Shown: positions 28,148-37,403, counted from the stretch's first letter. The stretch is DNA of 64,000 nucleotides from Ignavibacterium sp. (GCA_032027145.1 JAVSMP010000001.1:2237116-2301115), one strand, 5' to 3'. Notes: generated from the sequence alone by a model not told the origin. Numbers and translations are program-made.

Positions 28148-28204
28148 GGGGCTATAGCTCAGCTGGGAGAGCGTCCCGATGTAATCGGGAAGGTCATCGG
28201 TTCA
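28148..28204 (+). pseudogene. truncated tRNA fragment, 5' part like tRNA-Ala
   Basis: The first 26 nt (GGGGCTATAGCTCAGCTGGG onward) are identical to the true tRNA-Ala gene 139 bp downstream. The next part forms an anticodon-type stem TCCCG/CGGGA around ATGTAAT (nominal anticodon GUA) and the first strand of a T arm ending in GGTTC, after which the sequence is unrelated AT-rich DNA; no 3' acceptor strand TAGCTCC occurs. It cannot form a complete tRNA. Confidence 0.75.
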
Positions 28205-28286
28205 CAAATATTAAATTGTGAAAAAATTCAAACTGTTTGTTGAATAATTAAAGACAGAATATTTACTTAGATAAAATAAAAAATTC

Positions 28287-28359
<73 letters not shown>

Positions 28360-28364
28360 CTTTA

Positions 28365-28390
28365 ACCCACTTCATTGTGGGTATTTTTTT
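28365..28390 (+). terminator. Rho-independent terminator after tRNA-Ala
   Basis: Stem ACCCAC/GTGGGT (28365-28370, 28377-28382) with loop TTCATT, followed by a T run, starts 6 nt after the tRNA. Confidence 0.8.
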
Positions 28391-28438
28391 ATAGGGGGCT
28401 GCAATATTGTGTTGTAACTATTTTATTATTTATGTTGA

Positions 28439-29803
28439 ATGAATTTATTACCTGTTAACAATTATTATAAAAAGATACTAAGGGTTTCATTACCTGCAAT
28501 AGCTGGTCTTTCAACACAGATGGTCGTTTCAATGGTGGATTCAGCTATGGTTGGCAGGTTAGAAGAAACAACTTATGCACTTGCAGCGATGGGAATCGGA
28601 GTTCTCGCGACTTGGGCTCTGGTCAGTTTCTTTTCCAGTTTAGCTACAGGAACACATGTAATTGTTGCCCGAAGATTTGGTCAGGCAAATTATTTAGAAT
28701 GCGGAAACACATTAAATAACTCACTGATCATTTCATTCAGTATTGGAATAATCGTTACTGTAATTGGTGATTATTTTGCTTCAACAATTGCTGATTTTTT
28801 TGCCAGTGATGATATGGTAGCAAAATATGCCTCAGATTATCTGTTCTTCAGATTTTTAGGAATACCTTTTTTTCTTATCTCTGTATCTTTTCGCGGTTTT
28901 TTCTTTGGCATAGGTAAAACAAAGGTTTTTATGATCTCTGGAATATTGACAAATTTTTTCAATATTATTTTTAACTATATTTTTATCTATGGTGAGTTTG
29001 GAATGCCGAGGATGGGACTTGCAGGTGCTGGTTTAGGTTCTACGCTTGCAACTGTAATAGATGTTTTGTTTTATCTGATAATAATACTTCTGCCGGTATA
29101 TAGGAAACGATATCAGAACTTCAGATTCTTTAAAGTTGATACTGAAATAATAAAAGGAATCTTTAAAATTTCTTTACCTGTATCGTTTCAGAATGTTTTT
29201 GTATTAATAGGATTTTTAAGTTTTGTTTCGATTACTGGAATAATTGGAACAAAGCAGCAAGCAGCTACTCAGGCAATTATATCAACTTTATTTATGTCTT
29301 TTTTGCCTCTGTTTGGATTTGGAGCTGCTGTTCAAACACTTGTGGGAAATAATCTTGGGGCAAAGAAATTTCATCTTGCAAAGCTTTATGGATTTGAAAC
29401 TGTTAAAGTTGCTACGATTTTTACAATTATCCTTGGAATAATTTTTATTTCAATTCCACAATATGTTCTTCTCATTATTACAACTGATTGGGGAATTATT
29501 GAAATGGCAAAGCCTGCATTAAGAATAGCTGGAGTAACACAAATATTTTACGCTACCGGTGTTGTATTGGCAAACGCATTACAAGCTGCCGGTAGAACTG
29601 TTTTTGTGATGGTAGCCGAAATGGTTACTAATCTTATAATTTTTGTACCATTAGCATATTTGTTAGGTGTTGTATTAGACTTTGGATTAACAGGTGCCTG
29701 GATGGCGCTGCCAGGTTATATTATTATTTATTCAATTGCGGTGTTTATCAGATTTAACTCAAAAAACTGGAATACCAATATTCCGATAAATCTGGAAAAT
29801 TAG
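28439..29803 (+). CDS. MATE-family multidrug/metabolite efflux transporter
   Basis: 454 residues with about twelve membrane helices in two similar halves. Typical MATE features: the N-terminal LPAIAGLSTQMVVSMVDSAMVG, the internal GRLEETTYALAAMG and, in the second half, LPVSFQNVFVLIGFLSFV and FGFGAAVQTLVGNNLGA. It should export cationic compounds or metabolites in exchange for Na+ or H+ at the inner membrane. It stands alone after the tRNA-Ala terminator; no strong ribosome site is visible. The substrate is not deducible. Confidence 0.92.
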   Translation: MNLLPVNNYYKKILRVSLPAIAGLSTQMVVSMVDSAMVGRLEETTYALAAMGIGVLATWALVSFFSSLATGTHVIVARRFGQANYLECGNTLNNSLIISFSIGIIVTVIGDYFASTIADFFASDDMVAKYASDYLFFRFLGIPFFLISVSFRGFFFGIGKTKVFMISGILTNFFNIIFNYIFIYGEFGMPRMGLAGAGLGSTLATVIDVLFYLIIILLPVYRKRYQNFRFFKVDTEIIKGIFKISLPVSFQNVFVLIGFLSFVSITGIIGTKQQAATQAIISTLFMSFLPLFGFGAAVQTLVGNNLGAKKFHLAKLYGFETVKVATIFTIILGIIFISIPQYVLLIITTDWGIIEMAKPALRIAGVTQIFYATGVVLANALQAAGRTVFVMVAEMVTNLIIFVPLAYLLGVVLDFGLTGAWMALPGYIIIYSIAVFIRFNSKNWNTNIPINLEN

Positions 29804-29914
29804 TTATATCTGTAAATATGCTTGGTATATTATAGCATTCGGTGTAAAATAAATTGAGAATTATTTTTACATAAAAAACTTGACAATCTTAACTAATGGG
29901 AATATATTTTGGTT

Positions 29915-30313
29915 GTGAAAACAAAAACTTCAACAATTATAGCGGTTTTGCTTCTGATTGCCACAGTTTATGGTGGTGCATTTATTCAGTATTTCCAAGG
30001 TAAAAGCGAATCAGATAATATAAAACTTGAATGGCAAACCGGTGAAGAGAATAATCTTCAAAAGTTTGTTATTGAGCGTAAAACACCGCAAAGTAGTTTT
30101 GCTGAAGTTGGAACAATTACCCCTAAAGGGAGCAATTCTTATTACTCATATATTGATCAGAATGCCTATAAGACAAATGATCTTATCTTTATCTATCGTT
30201 TAAAGATTGTTGACAATAACGGTCAGATTACATATTCCAACGAAACCACTGTCTCTCATAGCATTTCAGGTGTTAAAAGAACCTGGGGCAGTATTAAGGC
30301 TATGTTCAGATAA
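29915..30313 (+). CDS. small exported protein with fibronectin-like domain
   Basis: 132 residues from the GTG at 29915, or two more from a TTG at 29909; neither has a convincing ribosome site. An N-terminal hydrophobic helix (about 8-25) acts as signal or anchor. The rest (IKLEWQTGEENNLQKFVIERK ... FIYRLKIVDNNGQITYSN) has the strand pattern of the fibronectin-III-like modules common in secreted FCB proteins, where it usually precedes a sorting domain, but no sorting domain is present here. It lies 3 bp before the SpoIID gene and is probably co-transcribed with it. Function unknown. Confidence 0.65.
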   Translation: MKTKTSTIIAVLLLIATVYGGAFIQYFQGKSESDNIKLEWQTGEENNLQKFVIERKTPQSSFAEVGTITPKGSNSYYSYIDQNAYKTNDLIFIYRLKIVDNNGQITYSNETTVSHSISGVKRTWGSIKAMFR

Positions 30314-30316
30314 TTT

Positions 30317-31597
30317 GTGAAGTTCTATTCTTCGTTTTCTTTTTTGCTGAACCGGTTTTCTAATAAAAACTTCTATCTCCAATTATTTCTTTATTCTTTC
30401 CTCATTTTTTTTATCTCTTGTTCATCTGTAAAAAGAATTTATGATGATACTGCATCTGACAATTATGATTCATTTTATGTACGGGTATTAGTAAATGAAA
30501 GACCGGGTAATTTATCTCTTATTGTAAAGGATAAACTCTATTTATCAAATGAGTCGGAAATTATAGCGGAGGTAAAGAGTGGTAATAACTTAAACTTTTC
30601 ATCAGTTAATGAAAATATAAAGCTGCAAATTGCTGATAAAACTTTTACTGCAGGTGTTTTCTGGATTGAATCTGCTGCCGATAATAAAATTATTGTTATT
30701 GATGAGAAAAAATATCGTGGTAAACTGAGGGTGTTTAATTTAAATAATGAAATTAAAATAGTTAATGAATTAAGACTTGAAGATTATGTTAAAGGAGTTA
30801 TGACCCGTGAAATGCCTGTTGGAAAAGGAAATGACAACTATAATGCTCTTAAAGCATTTTCAATTTGTATCAGAACTTATGCATTTAACCGAATAGCACA
30901 AAAAAGAGATTCGTTCGATCTTTATCCTGATACCAGAGATCAGGTTTATGGCGGCGTTGTATCTGAAACCGACTTCACTAATCAGATTGTTGATGAAACA
31001 GCCGGACAAATATTATCTTTTGATGGAAAACCAGCACAAGTTTTTTATCATTCAACTTGCGGCGGATTTACTGAAGATGTACAAAATGTTTTTAATTCAG
31101 AACAAGTGCCCTATCTTATAAGCATTAAAGATGGTTTAGATCCATTCTGCAAAGTATCTCCAAGATATGAGTGGACTGAAAAATATTCAGAAAGCCTTTT
31201 TATTAATAGACTTTTTAATTCAGGGTTATTGAAAAATTCAGATTATTCAATTCAGGACATTTCAGTTGATTCCAGATTTGAATCAGGAAGAGTTAATGAG
31301 TTAAAAATTAATTTGATAAACACAGACGGTCAGATAAAAAATATTTCTTTGTTTAGTAATAATATCAGAAGCATTATAAAAACATCTGATGGCAGTTCAA
31401 TTTTAAGAAGTACAATGTTTAATATAACTTTAGATTCAAATAAAAATGTTCTGATAAATGGAAAGGGTTTTGGACATGGTGTTGGTATGTGTCAATGGGG
31501 AGCAATTGGTCAATCAAAACAGGGGATAAGTTATAAAGATATTTTAAATCATTATTATCCAGGAACAGAAATTATTTTAATTGATGATAAATTCTAA
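30317..31597 (+). CDS. SpoIID/LytB-domain lipoprotein
   Basis: 426 residues, GTG start. The lipoprotein signal ends at FFISC35. The SpoIID domain is clear: LRLEDYVKGVMTREMP around residue 155, KAFSICIRTYAF, YHSTCGGFTEDVQNVF and near the C-terminus GKGFGHGVGMCQWGAIGQSK followed by ILNHYYPGTEI. SpoIID-type enzymes are lytic transglycosylases that cut peptidoglycan glycan strands lacking stem peptides; members in non-sporulating bacteria are thought to act in wall turnover or division. The glutamate of TREMP corresponds to the catalytic acid of the family. Overlaps the maf gene at its 3' end. Confidence 0.9.
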   Translation: MKFYSSFSFLLNRFSNKNFYLQLFLYSFLIFFISCSSVKRIYDDTASDNYDSFYVRVLVNERPGNLSLIVKDKLYLSNESEIIAEVKSGNNLNFSSVNENIKLQIADKTFTAGVFWIESAADNKIIVIDEKKYRGKLRVFNLNNEIKIVNELRLEDYVKGVMTREMPVGKGNDNYNALKAFSICIRTYAFNRIAQKRDSFDLYPDTRDQVYGGVVSETDFTNQIVDETAGQILSFDGKPAQVFYHSTCGGFTEDVQNVFNSEQVPYLISIKDGLDPFCKVSPRYEWTEKYSESLFINRLFNSGLLKNSDYSIQDISVDSRFESGRVNELKINLINTDGQIKNISLFSNNIRSIIKTSDGSSILRSTMFNITLDSNKNVLINGKGFGHGVGMCQWGAIGQSKQGISYKDILNHYYPGTEIILIDDKF

Positions 31598-32162
31598 AAT
31601 TCAAATTTATCTTGCTTCAAAATCTCCCAGAAGAAGAAAGTTATTGAAACAGTTAGGTCTCAAATTCAAGTCATTCGGAATTGATATAAATGAAACTGTA
31701 AAAAGGAATGAAAAACCTTCTTATGCAGTAGTAAGACTTTCAAGAGAAAAGTTGGAAATTGCAAAAAATCAAATATCAGATGGAATTATAATAACAGCAG
31801 ATACAATTGTTGTTTTAGATGGAAAGATTTTAGGTAAACCAAAAGATAGTAAAGATGCTTTTAGAACTTTAAAGTTACTAAGCGGTCGTACTCATATAGT
31901 TTATACTGGATTCTCTGTCTTTAATTCGATTAATCAAAAAACCATTTCTGAATATGAAAAGACTAAAGTAACTTTTCATAATCTTTCTGATCAGGAGATA
32001 AAAAAATATGTAGCATCTGGAAGCCCAATGGATAAAGCTGGTGCTTATGGAATTCAGGATGATTTTGGGGCTGTGTTTATTAAAAAGATTAACGGGTGCT
32101 ATTATAATGTAGTAGGTTTACCTTTGGCAAAATTATACCGCGCATTATCAAGGATTATTTAA
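31584..32162 (+). CDS. maf: Maf-family nucleoside triphosphate pyrophosphatase
   Basis: 192 residues from the ATG at 31584 (TTG at 31581 directly before it). Signature motifs: IYLASKSPRRRKLLKQLG at the N-terminus, ADTIVVLDGKILGKP in the middle and DKAGAYGIQD in the last third. Maf proteins hydrolyse dTTP/UTP or modified nucleotides to monophosphates, and have been linked to housecleaning and to division arrest. The start lies inside the spoIID-like gene and its stop overlaps the next start by one base, so the three genes are coupled. Confidence 0.92.
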   Translation: MINSKIQIYLASKSPRRRKLLKQLGLKFKSFGIDINETVKRNEKPSYAVVRLSREKLEIAKNQISDGIIITADTIVVLDGKILGKPKDSKDAFRTLKLLSGRTHIVYTGFSVFNSINQKTISEYEKTKVTFHNLSDQEIKKYVASGSPMDKAGAYGIQDDFGAVFIKKINGCYYNVVGLPLAKLYRALSRII

Positions 32163-33118
32163 TGCTGAAACTGCTGCATAAGAAAATATTATTATCTATT
32201 GCTCTTGCTGCAATTGTCTATCTGGCTTTTATAATCTATGCTGACTATCAGAAAATCATCTTGTCTTTCAGCAGATTTAGTTGGTGGTTAATGCCTATTC
32301 TATTATTCCTTTCACTGGGTAATTATTTAACCAGATTTTTAAAATGGCAGTATTATCTTAAGATCATTAAAGTTAGTCTGAAATTTTTCGATTCACTTGC
32401 AATATTTCTATCCGGTTTAGTAATGAGTGTTACACCCGGGAAAATGGGAGAGTTATTAAAATCTTATCTTGTAAAGCAAGTTAACAGCACACCAGTTAGT
32501 AAAACAGCGCCGATCATTTTTGCAGAAAGGATTACGGATTTTTTAGCATTAACCTTATTATCAGTTTTAGGTGCTTATTATTTTAATTACGGAAAAATAA
32601 TTGCTGTAATAATATTAGCAATAATTCTTATTGGAATTATTATCCTCACTAATCGAAAAGTGTTTGAATTGATTATTCGTTTGGCACTAAAAATAAATTT
32701 TCTAAAAAAGCATGTTTTAAAAATGCAAAACATTTACGATTCTTCTTCTGCTTTACTATCTTTTTTTCCACTCATAACTATGACTGCTTTAAGTGCATTT
32801 TCCTGGGGACTGGAGGGAATAGGTTATTATATAGTTATTTCAAACTTTAACTCAGGTTTTAGTCTTATATGGTCTTTATTTAGTTATAGTTTTGCAACAA
32901 TTGTAGGTGCAGTTTCAATGCTGCCCGGGGGATTAGGAGTAACAGAAGGTTCCTTAACTCTGATGTCTGTTCAACAAGGGCTTTCGGAAAATGATGCTAC
33001 TGCTTCAACATTTATAATAAGAGTAGTTACTTTATGGTTTGCTGTTTTAATTGGTGCTATCGGGCTGATAATCTATCAAAAGAAGTTTGGTAAAGAGATT
33101 TCATTTGAAAATGATTGA
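32162..33118 (+). CDS. flippase-like integral membrane protein (LPG synthase TM-region family)
   Basis: 318 residues with about eight membrane helices. It matches the lysylphosphatidylglycerol synthase TM-region/YbhN family: NYLTRFLKWQYYLK near residue 60, FLSGLVMSVTPGKMGELLKS at about 81-100 and SMLPGGLGVTEGSL at about 255-270. There is no aminoacyltransferase domain, so it is not an MprF-type synthase; stand-alone members are suspected lipid or polyprenyl-phosphate flippases. Begins on the last base of the maf stop codon. Substrate unknown. Confidence 0.85.
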   Translation: MLKLLHKKILLSIALAAIVYLAFIIYADYQKIILSFSRFSWWLMPILLFLSLGNYLTRFLKWQYYLKIIKVSLKFFDSLAIFLSGLVMSVTPGKMGELLKSYLVKQVNSTPVSKTAPIIFAERITDFLALTLLSVLGAYYFNYGKIIAVIILAIILIGIIILTNRKVFELIIRLALKINFLKKHVLKMQNIYDSSSALLSFFPLITMTALSAFSWGLEGIGYYIVISNFNSGFSLIWSLFSYSFATIVGAVSMLPGGLGVTEGSLTLMSVQQGLSENDATASTFIIRVVTLWFAVLIGAIGLIIYQKKFGKEISFEND

Positions 33119-33215
33119 TAATTTATCGTTTTTATAAACATCTGTAATGATACTGATAATGAGGTTTTAAATCTGTAAAATAAAAATGAATTTGAAACTT
33201 AAGCTTTACATTACC

Positions 33216-33247
33216 TTGATTTTAGAAAGCCCTATTGATATATTTTG
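33216..33247 (+). promoter_or_regulatory. candidate Bacteroidota-type promoter for the ytxH-like gene
   Basis: TTG at 33216-33218, a 20-bp spacer, then TATATTTTG at 33239-33247. This differs from the TAnnTTTG box by one extra base. It lies 31 bp before the ATG, and no competing element was seen in the 160-bp gap. Confidence 0.4.
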
Positions 33248-33278
33248 ACAGGTAATTTTATATAGAAAGGAGTTTGAT

Positions 33279-33695
33279 ATGCCACGTGATAATAATCTTG
33301 CAAAAGGATTTTTTATAGGATTTCTAGCTGGGGGTACTGTAGGTGCAATTATTGCGCTGTTAACAGCTCCCAAAAGCGGTAAAGAACTAAGAGCTGATAT
33401 AAAATCGAAATCAGAAGAGTATTTGGATGAAGCTGAAAAATATCTTGCTGAGGCAAAAGACAAAGCAAGAGAGTTGATAAATGAAGGCAAAAAGAAATCT
33501 GAAAGAATAATTCTTGATGCAAAATCAAAATCAGAAGATATTTTAAAAGATGCTGAAAAGATTTTTAAAGATGCAAAAGTTAAAACAACTGAAGCTTTTC
33601 AGGCAGGAAAAGAAAAAGTTGAATCTGAAGCCGAAAGGTTAAAGTCTTCTGTTAAAGCAGGGATTGATGCTTATAAGGAAGCAAAAAACTCTTAA
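33279..33695 (+). CDS. YtxH-domain protein
   Basis: 138 residues. A glycine-rich hydrophobic N-terminus (KGFFIGFLAGGTVGAIIALLTAPKSGKELR) is the YtxH signature: one membrane segment followed by the APKSGKE motif. The remaining hundred residues are a charged, lysine/glutamate-rich coiled coil built of repeated segments (AEKYLAEAKDKARELINEGKKK; KSKSEDILKDAEKIFKDAKVK). Such proteins are often general-stress induced and membrane-anchored; molecular role unknown. AAAGGAG precedes the ATG. Followed after 9 bp by a DUF948-like gene, its usual companion. Confidence 0.88.
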   Translation: MPRDNNLAKGFFIGFLAGGTVGAIIALLTAPKSGKELRADIKSKSEEYLDEAEKYLAEAKDKARELINEGKKKSERIILDAKSKSEDILKDAEKIFKDAKVKTTEAFQAGKEKVESEAERLKSSVKAGIDAYKEAKNS

Positions 33696-33704
33696 AGTTA
33701 ATTT

Positions 33705-34091
33705 ATGGATGTAATACAAATCTTTACTATAATATTAATTGCATCTGCTTCTGCACTTTGTATTGCACTGATTTTCTATTTGAATAAAATAGTAAAATCA
33801 GTGCAGTCCGTTGATAAGAATATTAAAGAGCTTGCTGCCAACCTTAAGCCGCTTATTCAATCATCTCTTCAGCTTTCCGAAAATTTAAGTCAAATAACAT
33901 CTGATGCTAAGGAACAATTAAAAATTTCCCGGTCGGTTATTAATGATGTTAAAGAACGCGCTGATAAAATATTGAATTTAGAAAGCAAAGTCCGAACCGG
34001 TATAGAGGATGCCATTATGCCTTTAGTTAATAACCTAACTGCAATCGGAAAAGGAATTGATACATTTTGGAGAAGTTTTAAAAGTAAGTAA
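33705..34091 (+). CDS. DUF948-like membrane-anchored coiled-coil protein
   Basis: 128 residues. One N-terminal membrane helix (about 4-27) and then a long amphipathic helix (NKIVKSVQSVDKNIKELAANLKPLIQSS), the layout of DUF948 proteins that commonly accompany YtxH. It probably cooperates with YtxH at the inner membrane; nothing more specific can be said. Confidence 0.75.
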   Translation: MDVIQIFTIILIASASALCIALIFYLNKIVKSVQSVDKNIKELAANLKPLIQSSLQLSENLSQITSDAKEQLKISRSVINDVKERADKILNLESKVRTGIEDAIMPLVNNLTAIGKGIDTFWRSFKSK

Positions 34092-34133
34092 TCGTTTTTT
34101 ATTCTCACCTTTAATTTATTAGGAGGAATTCCC

Positions 34134-36227
34134 TTGAAAGAATATGGACCTGAATTAATACGTAATATAGCATTTATTGGACATGGTGGAAGCGGTAAGA
34201 CTTCTTTATCAGAAGTATTATTATACACTGCCGGAGAAATTAATCGTATAGGAAACGTACTGGAAGGTAATACTGTATCAGACTATACCTCAAATGAAAT
34301 TGAAAAACAGATATCTATCTCAACATCCTTAATGCATATCGAATGGAACGGAAAAAAGATTAATATCCTTGATACACCCGGTTATTCTGATTTTATGGGC
34401 GATGTAAAATCAGCTCTTAAGGTCTGTGATACTGCAGTTATGATAATTAAATCTGCCGAAGGAATTGAAGTTGGTTCTGAAGTTACAGGAAAATTTGTTA
34501 ACGAGTTTAAATTACCATCTGCTATAATTATTAATAAAGTTGATAACGAACATTCAACATTTGAAGAGACTCTGGAAAAAACAAAAGAAAGATTAACTTC
34601 AGGTGCGATAGTTGTTACTTTTCCTGTTTCAGAGGGTCTAAACTTTAATGCAGTTGTTGATGTTATAAAAATGAAAGCTTTTACCTATGGTGATGCTGGT
34701 TCAAAAAAAGTGACCGAAAGTGAAATACCTGCCAATCTAAAGACTAAAGCCGATGATTACCGGACTCAACTGATTGAAAAAATTGCTGAAAGCAGTGAAG
34801 AGTTAATGAATAAGTATTTTGAAACAGGATCTTTATCAGATTCTGATATCGAAACCGGACTCAAAGCTTCAATAATAAGCAGAAGTTTCTCTCCTGTATT
34901 TGCAATCTCTGCCAACAAAGCAGTTGGATTAAATAACTTTCTGGATTTTGTAACACAATATTTCCCTTCACCAGCTGACCGCGGCGGCGAAGAGGCACAA
35001 TTATCTGGCAAGAGCGAAAAAGTATTAGTTAAACCAGACTCTGCAGGTGAACCAGTTTTGTTTGTATTTAAAACCGTAGCTGAACAGCATGTCGGTGAAC
35101 TTTCTTTGTTCAAAGTTTACTCCGGTACAGTTAAAGCAGGTTTGGATTTAATAAATGAATCGAATGGTAAGACAGAGAGATTAAGTCAGCTTTCAATATT
35201 AAACGGAAGAAATAGAAAAGATGTAACACAGATAACAGCCGGTGATCTTGGTGCAGTTGTAAAATTAAAAGATACTCATACTAATAATACATTAGCATCA
35301 AAAAGTCTTTCTGTAATTATTGATGAGATAGAATTTCCTGAAGCTGTTATAAGAAGTGCAATTTTGCCAAAAGCAAAGGGCGATGAAGATAAAATTGCAT
35401 CCGGCTTGCATACACTACACGAAGAAGACCCTTCATTTTTTGTAAAGTATGATCCCGAAATATCTCAAACAATTATTTCGGGACAGGGAGAACTTCAACT
35501 TGCTCTTGCTGCCAAGAGATTAAAAGAAAGATACAAAGTTGATGTTGATCTTATTGAACCTAGAATTCCATACCGCGAAACTATCAAAGGCAGAGTAGAT
35601 GATGTAGAATACAAACATAAAAAACAATCGGGCGGTAGAGGACAGTATGGTCACGTTCATTTTAAGATGGAACCTTTGCCAAGAGGAACAGGATTTGAAT
35701 TTGTTGATGCAATTGTGGGCGGTGTTGTTCCGGGAAGATTTATACCTGCTGTTGAAAAGGGAATAGCTGAAATTATGAATAAAGGAGTGCTTTCAGGCAA
35801 CAAAGTAGTTGATGTTAAAGTTACACTGCATTTTGGTTCTTATCATGATGTTGACTCTGATGAAATGTCTTTCAAGCTAGCTGCTATCCAATGTTTTAAA
35901 AAAGGATTCTTAGAATGTAAACCCTGTTTACTTGAACCAATTTATGAAATTGAAGTTGTTGTACCTGATGAATATATGGGCGATGTAATGGGAGATATCT
36001 CAAGTAAACGCGGTAAGATATTAGGTATGGATTCTGATGGAAAATTTCAAATAATTAAAGCGCTTGTTCCTTTATCCGAGCTTCACAAATATTCTTCACA
36101 ATTACGCAGTTTAACACAAGGCAGGGGAGTGCATAAAAGAAAATTCTCTCATTACGAAGAAGTGCCTAAAGAAGTTGAGCAAAAAGTAATCGAAGAATAT
36201 AATAAATCAAGAGAAGAGGATAAGTAA
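34134..36227 (+). CDS. EF-G-like translational GTPase (FusA2 type)
   Basis: 697 residues with all five EF-G domains. The P loop is GHGGSGKTS (16-24), switch II is DTPGYSDF and the G4 motif is NKVD. In standard EF-G the sequence is DTPGH, where His activates water for GTP hydrolysis; here it is Tyr, a feature of the EF-G-like paralogue family. Switch I reads KQISIS instead of RGITI. Domain IV/V segments (KQSGGRGQYGHVHFKMEP, SFKLAAIQCFKKGFLE) are well kept. The main EF-G is probably encoded elsewhere. Start is TTG, supported by TAGGAGGA upstream. A terminator follows. Confidence 0.9.
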   Translation: MKEYGPELIRNIAFIGHGGSGKTSLSEVLLYTAGEINRIGNVLEGNTVSDYTSNEIEKQISISTSLMHIEWNGKKINILDTPGYSDFMGDVKSALKVCDTAVMIIKSAEGIEVGSEVTGKFVNEFKLPSAIIINKVDNEHSTFEETLEKTKERLTSGAIVVTFPVSEGLNFNAVVDVIKMKAFTYGDAGSKKVTESEIPANLKTKADDYRTQLIEKIAESSEELMNKYFETGSLSDSDIETGLKASIISRSFSPVFAISANKAVGLNNFLDFVTQYFPSPADRGGEEAQLSGKSEKVLVKPDSAGEPVLFVFKTVAEQHVGELSLFKVYSGTVKAGLDLINESNGKTERLSQLSILNGRNRKDVTQITAGDLGAVVKLKDTHTNNTLASKSLSVIIDEIEFPEAVIRSAILPKAKGDEDKIASGLHTLHEEDPSFFVKYDPEISQTIISGQGELQLALAAKRLKERYKVDVDLIEPRIPYRETIKGRVDDVEYKHKKQSGGRGQYGHVHFKMEPLPRGTGFEFVDAIVGGVVPGRFIPAVEKGIAEIMNKGVLSGNKVVDVKVTLHFGSYHDVDSDEMSFKLAAIQCFKKGFLECKPCLLEPIYEIEVVVPDEYMGDVMGDISSKRGKILGMDSDGKFQIIKALVPLSELHKYSSQLRSLTQGRGVHKRKFSHYEEVPKEVEQKVIEEYNKSREEDK

Positions 36228-36234
36228 TATTTAC

Positions 36235-36260
36235 AGCGGAGTTATACTCCGCTTTTTTTT
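36235..36260 (+). terminator. Rho-independent terminator after the EF-G-like gene
   Basis: Stem AGCGGAG/CTCCGCT (36235-36241, 36247-36253) with loop TTATA and a run of eight Ts. Confidence 0.88.
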
Positions 36261-36272
36261 GTTAGGTTAAAA

Positions 36273-36776
36273 ATGGAAAAACTTTGGTCTCCCTGGCGTT
36301 CAAAATATATTGAATCATTTAATTCAAATCCGGATTTATCCAAGTGTATTTTTTGTGAAATTGCTTCTTTAAGCCCGAATGAGCCAGATAACCTTATTGT
36401 TTACAAAGATAAATTTACATTTACATTGTTAAATCTATATCCATATAATAATGGTCATCTGATGATAGTGCCTTATAGACATACAAACGACTTTATTACT
36501 TTAAGCAAAGAAGAATATTCCGAATTAATGAAAAATTTACAACTTGCTCAGCAGGCACTTTCAAAAGTTATGCATCCTCACGGTTTTAATATTGGCGCTA
36601 ATATTGGTAAGACAGCCGGAGCCGGGATTGAAGACCATATTCATTTTCACATAGTACCGAGATGGAACGGAGACTCTAATTTTATGCCTGTGATTGGCGA
36701 AGTTAAAGTGATATCTCAGGACCTTCTTGAAACTAAATCCAGATTAATCCAAGCTTATTCAGAACTGCTGAAATAG
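36273..36776 (+). CDS. HIT-family nucleotide hydrolase/phosphorylase
   Basis: 167 residues. The histidine triad is H122-I-H124-F-H126-I in EDHIHFHIVPRW; the upstream zinc-type CIFC (25-28) and LNLYPYNNGHLMIVP segment are typical of the AP4A phosphorylase/HIT subgroup found in many bacteria. The enzyme should cleave dinucleoside polyphosphates or nucleotidyl adducts through a covalent histidine-AMP intermediate. Begins 12 bp after a terminator, so its promoter is probably inside or beside the hairpin, or it is read through. Confidence 0.92.
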   Translation: MEKLWSPWRSKYIESFNSNPDLSKCIFCEIASLSPNEPDNLIVYKDKFTFTLLNLYPYNNGHLMIVPYRHTNDFITLSKEEYSELMKNLQLAQQALSKVMHPHGFNIGANIGKTAGAGIEDHIHFHIVPRWNGDSNFMPVIGEVKVISQDLLETKSRLIQAYSELLK

Positions 36777-36819
36777 AATAATTCATTAATCTATTAATTA
36801 CAATATTTTCAGAAATAAC

Positions 36820-37350
36820 TTGAAAAATCTACTAATCCTTTTAATTGCAGTTATTGCATTTTATGGCTGTGATAATAAAATTGCTAAACCTGTAGACGGC
36901 AAAACAACTCCGCTTGTATTACGCGATGGACTTCTTTATCCTGATTCAACTTCTCAGATTCCGTTTACTGGCAGAAATAAATCAAAAGCATTGGAGCATT
37001 ATGTTGAGTATGATGTTGTTGATGGAATTAAAGAAGGAGATTTTATTATTTATTTCCCAAACAATAACATTGAAATGATTGGGAAAATGTCAAATAATAA
37101 AAACGTTGGTAAGTGGAAATATTATAGACCGGATGGAACTTTAGAAACACTCGGTGATTATGTTGATGATTTACCGTCAGGAAACTGGACATGGTATTCA
37201 CCTGATGGGATAGTTGTTGAAGAAGGATCCTACAAAGATGGTAAAAGAGTTGGCAAATGGAAAAGTTACGATTCAACAGGTACTCCAACAATCATCAGAA
37301 CATATGAAGATGATAAATTAATTGATTCAGTTTCGGTTACAGAAAACTGA
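36820..37350 (+). CDS. MORN-repeat (YwqK-like) lipoprotein
   Basis: 176 residues, TTG start chosen because MKNLLILLIAVIAFYGC17 gives a proper lipoprotein signal. Four imperfect repeats of the type G-x-W-x-Y-Y-x-x-D-G-x-x-x-x-x-G-x-Y follow (EGDFIIYFPNN, VGKWKYYRPDG, SGNWTWYSPDG, VGKWKSYDSTG), as in MORN_2/YwqK proteins. Probably sits on the periplasmic or outer-membrane face. YwqK proteins are sometimes labelled antitoxins, but no toxin gene is near. It is the last core gene before the defence island; the left island repeat starts 4 bp after its stop. Confidence 0.82.
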   Translation: MKNLLILLIAVIAFYGCDNKIAKPVDGKTTPLVLRDGLLYPDSTSQIPFTGRNKSKALEHYVEYDVVDGIKEGDFIIYFPNNNIEMIGKMSNNKNVGKWKYYRPDGTLETLGDYVDDLPSGNWTWYSPDGIVVEEGSYKDGKRVGKWKSYDSTGTPTIIRTYEDDKLIDSVSVTEN

Positions 37351-37372
37351 AAATCATCTCACTGACATCTGC

Positions 37373-37403
37373 TTGATTTAAAAAATATTATACACTATTT
37401 TTG
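37373..37403 (+). promoter_or_regulatory. TAnnTTTG-type promoter of the left tRNA(CAU)
   Basis: TTG (37373-37375), 20-bp spacer, TATTTTTG (37396-37403), 15 bp before the tRNA. Matches the Bacteroidota housekeeping promoter pattern. The right repeat has the same at 48718-48748. Confidence 0.65.

Noticed and set aside
28148-28204. Functional tRNA-Tyr or second tRNA-Ala
   Set aside because: No 3' acceptor strand or complete T arm, and bacterial tRNA-Tyr has a long variable arm that is absent here.
36820-37350. Toxin-antitoxin module (YwqK antitoxin label)
   Set aside because: The MORN-type lipoprotein has no toxin gene beside it; the family label alone is not evidence.
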